Source: Atopobium sp. UBA1382
GTDB lineage: Bacteria > Actinomycetota > Coriobacteriia > Coriobacteriales > Atopobiaceae
Direction: 5' to 3'
Assembly: GCA_002305805.1 (NCBI GenBank)
Contig: DBQY01000014.1
Location: forward strand, 14,438-78,437
Length of the DNA stretch: 64,000 bases
In this document: positions 62,924-64,000 of the stretch, piece after piece
Position numbering within the stretch: position 1 is the first letter of the stretch
Layout: each line of letters starts with the position of its first letter
Position numbers and translations under genes: made by a program
Notes under the pieces: model-generated
What the model saw: only the letters and a program-made list of their open reading frames with translations
Told to the model about the DNA's origin: nothing
Databases searched by the model: none

Positions 62924-63907
62924 CTACTGCAGGCACCTCTCGAAGAGCCCCTGAATCTGGTCCCAGGGGATGGCGTTCTTGCCACCTCCGTCGTAAAGGT
63001 CAGTATGCACGGCGGCCGGAACGAGCACGAGCTCCTTGTTGTCGCCCTCGAGCAGGGAGAAGGCATCCCTGCCCATGTAGCAGGAGTGCGCGGCGTCGCC
63101 GTGGAGCACTATGACGGCGCTCTCGATTTCGTGGGCATATGCAAGGATGGGCTGGTTGAGGAAGCTCTGGGTGCCGATGATGCTCCACCCTTCGTTGGAG
63201 TTCAGCGAACGGGAATGATAGCCGCGCGGAGTCTTGTAGTAGTCGTGGTAGTCGCGCACGAAGAACGGGGCATCCTCGGGAAGCGGGTCAACGACGCCGC
63301 CGGCGCGCTCGTAGGTTCTGGTCGCGTAGTCGCGCGTTCGCTGCTCGGCGAGAGTTCGGCGCTGTGACTGGCGTGCTCGGGCGTTGTCATTTGCGTCGAA
63401 GTAGCCCTTAGCGGTGATGCGCGACATGTCGTACATCGTGGAGGCGACGGTCGCCTTGATTCGCGGGTCGAGCGCAGCGGCGTTGAGCGCGAGTCCGCCC
63501 CAGCCGCAGATGCCGATGATGCCCACGCATTCGGCGTCAACATCGTCGCGGCAGGAAAGGTAGTCTACTGCGGCGAGGAAGTCCTCGGTGTTGATGTCCG
63601 GGCTCGCCATGTAGCGCGGCTTCCCGCCGGACTCGCCGGTATACGAGGGGTCGAAGGCAATCGTGAGGAAGCCGCGCTCCGCCAGGGTCTGTGCATACAG
63701 TCCGGCGCACTGCTCCTTCACGGCTCCGAAGGGCCCGCAGGCCGCAAGGGCTGCAAACGGCCCCGTCGCGCCTAGCGGCCGATAGAGGTCCGCGGCAAGC
63801 GTAATGCCATAGCGGTTATGGAACGTCACCTTCTCGTGGTCGACGGCGTCGGACTTGGGAAACGTCTTGTCCCACTCGGTGGTCAGTGCAAGCTTCTCCT
63901 CGATCAT
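62924..63907 (-). CDS. Alpha/beta hydrolase with cysteine-type nucleophile motif
   Basis: A 327-residue alpha/beta-hydrolase fold protein. The oxyanion region is AACGPFGAVKEQC, the nucleophile elbow is GICGWGG, with cysteine where serine is usual, and the acid and histidine are plausibly in VLHGDAAHS and AAVHTDLYDGG. Cys is used by dienelactone hydrolases, but otherwise the sequence is more like the DltD/acetyl xylan esterase-like group. AGGGAGAG precedes the ATG, which overlaps the stop of an upstream gene. Substrate unknown; paired with DUF3737. Confidence 0.82.
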   Translation of the reverse strand: MIEEKLALTTEWDKTFPKSDAVDHEKVTFHNRYGITLAADLYRPLGATGPFAALAACGPFGAVKEQCAGLYAQTLAERGFLTIAFDPSYTGESGGKPRYMASPDINTEDFLAAVDYLSCRDDVDAECVGIIGICGWGGLALNAAALDPRIKATVASTMYDMSRITAKGYFDANDNARARQSQRRTLAEQRTRDYATRTYERAGGVVDPLPEDAPFFVRDYHDYYKTPRGYHSRSLNSNEGWSIIGTQSFLNQPILAYAHEIESAVIVLHGDAAHSCYMGRDAFSLLEGDNKELVLVPAAVHTDLYDGGGKNAIPWDQIQGLFERCLQ

Positions 63908-63999
63908 GGTCTCTCCCTACGGCGTACCTGCATCTCTGTTGCAACACGGGCTAGCAGATGGTCGATGGTATCGATGCCGCGCTGGCTGGCGTGCATCTC
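63904..63999 (-). CDS. C-terminal fragment of an unidentified gene
   Basis: An open frame enters from beyond the window, encodes 31 residues including GIDTIDHLLARVATEMQV and stops at a TGA overlapping the hydrolase ATG by 4 bases. The overlap supports a real, coupled upstream gene. Too short to identify; a transcription factor C terminus is one possibility. Confidence 0.45.
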   Translation of the reverse strand, partial: EMHASQRGIDTIDHLLARVATEMQVRRRERP

Positions 64000-64000
64000 G

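Overview
The window is a GC-rich (mid-60s percent by eye), densely coded chromosomal stretch from an actinobacterium. The gene content (actinobacterial IHF next to gmk and rpoZ, a GarA/FtsR-like pair, RNase J plus RNase Y, SpoVS in a housekeeping operon, type 1B PyrD/PyrK) points to class Coriobacteriia, most likely an Olsenella/Atopobiaceae or Collinsella relative. That placement is inferred from gene content and codon use, not from a marker search. I see no rRNA, CRISPR array, prophage or insertion sequence.

Layout. 1-3.2 kb: end of pyrimidine synthesis (pyrK'-pyrD-pyrF), then mihF-gmk-rpoZ. 3.2-8.7 kb: thiI, the competence pair comEA-comEC, and holA. 8.7-10.6 kb: an isolated AbiEi-like/nuclease gene lying between two copies of a dispersed 71-bp palindrome, then rpsT. 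10.7-19.2 kb: lepA-dus-hemW, a ComEB-type dCMP deaminase, two dnaJ paralogues (one membrane-anchored), mtaB. 19.4-23 kb: phoH-ybeY-dgkA-era-recO. 23.3-32.7 kb: rpsO, pnp, rnj, ftsK, rodZ-like, yajQ. 32.7-44.1 kb: rimO-pgsA-cinA, SOS-type recA-recX, rny-GHKL ATPase, then spoVS-miaB-miaA-hflX. 44.1-47.2 kb: lexA with a co-transcribed membrane acyltransferase-like gene, divergent from a YneA-like LysM division inhibitor, then nrdR-dut. 47.2-51 kb: two NCS2 nucleobase permeases and trxB. 51.3-57.9 kb (minus strand): pgsA2, a GcvT-fold gene, ridA, garA, ftsR, apt, nlpC/P60, clc. 57.9-61.6 kb (minus): serC-serA-M20 peptidase. 61.8-64 kb: tRNA-Pro(GGG), a DUF3737 gene with an apparent late frameshift, an alpha/beta hydrolase and the tail of one more gene.

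How the genes work together. Most of the window is RNA maturation and decay (YbeY, Era, PNPase, RNase J, RNase Y, PhoH), tRNA and ribosome modification (ThiI, Dus, MiaA, MiaB, MtaB, RimO), DNA repair and competence (RecA, RecX, RecO, LexA, HolA, ComEA/EC, CinA) and nucleotide supply and salvage (PyrK/D/F, Gmk, Dut, dCMP deaminase, NrdR, Apt, permeases). LexA-type operators lie in the promoters of recA and of the lexA/yneA divergent region.

The least expected signal is between genes. Four families of intergenic palindromes sit mostly at operon ends. Family 1 has four copies of 70-72 bp. Family 3 has two 123-bp copies whose motifs align at identical offsets although the sequence between them has diverged. 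A 13-bp motif (CGTYCTTCTCGSC) recurs beside or inside them. I know of no description of these elements.
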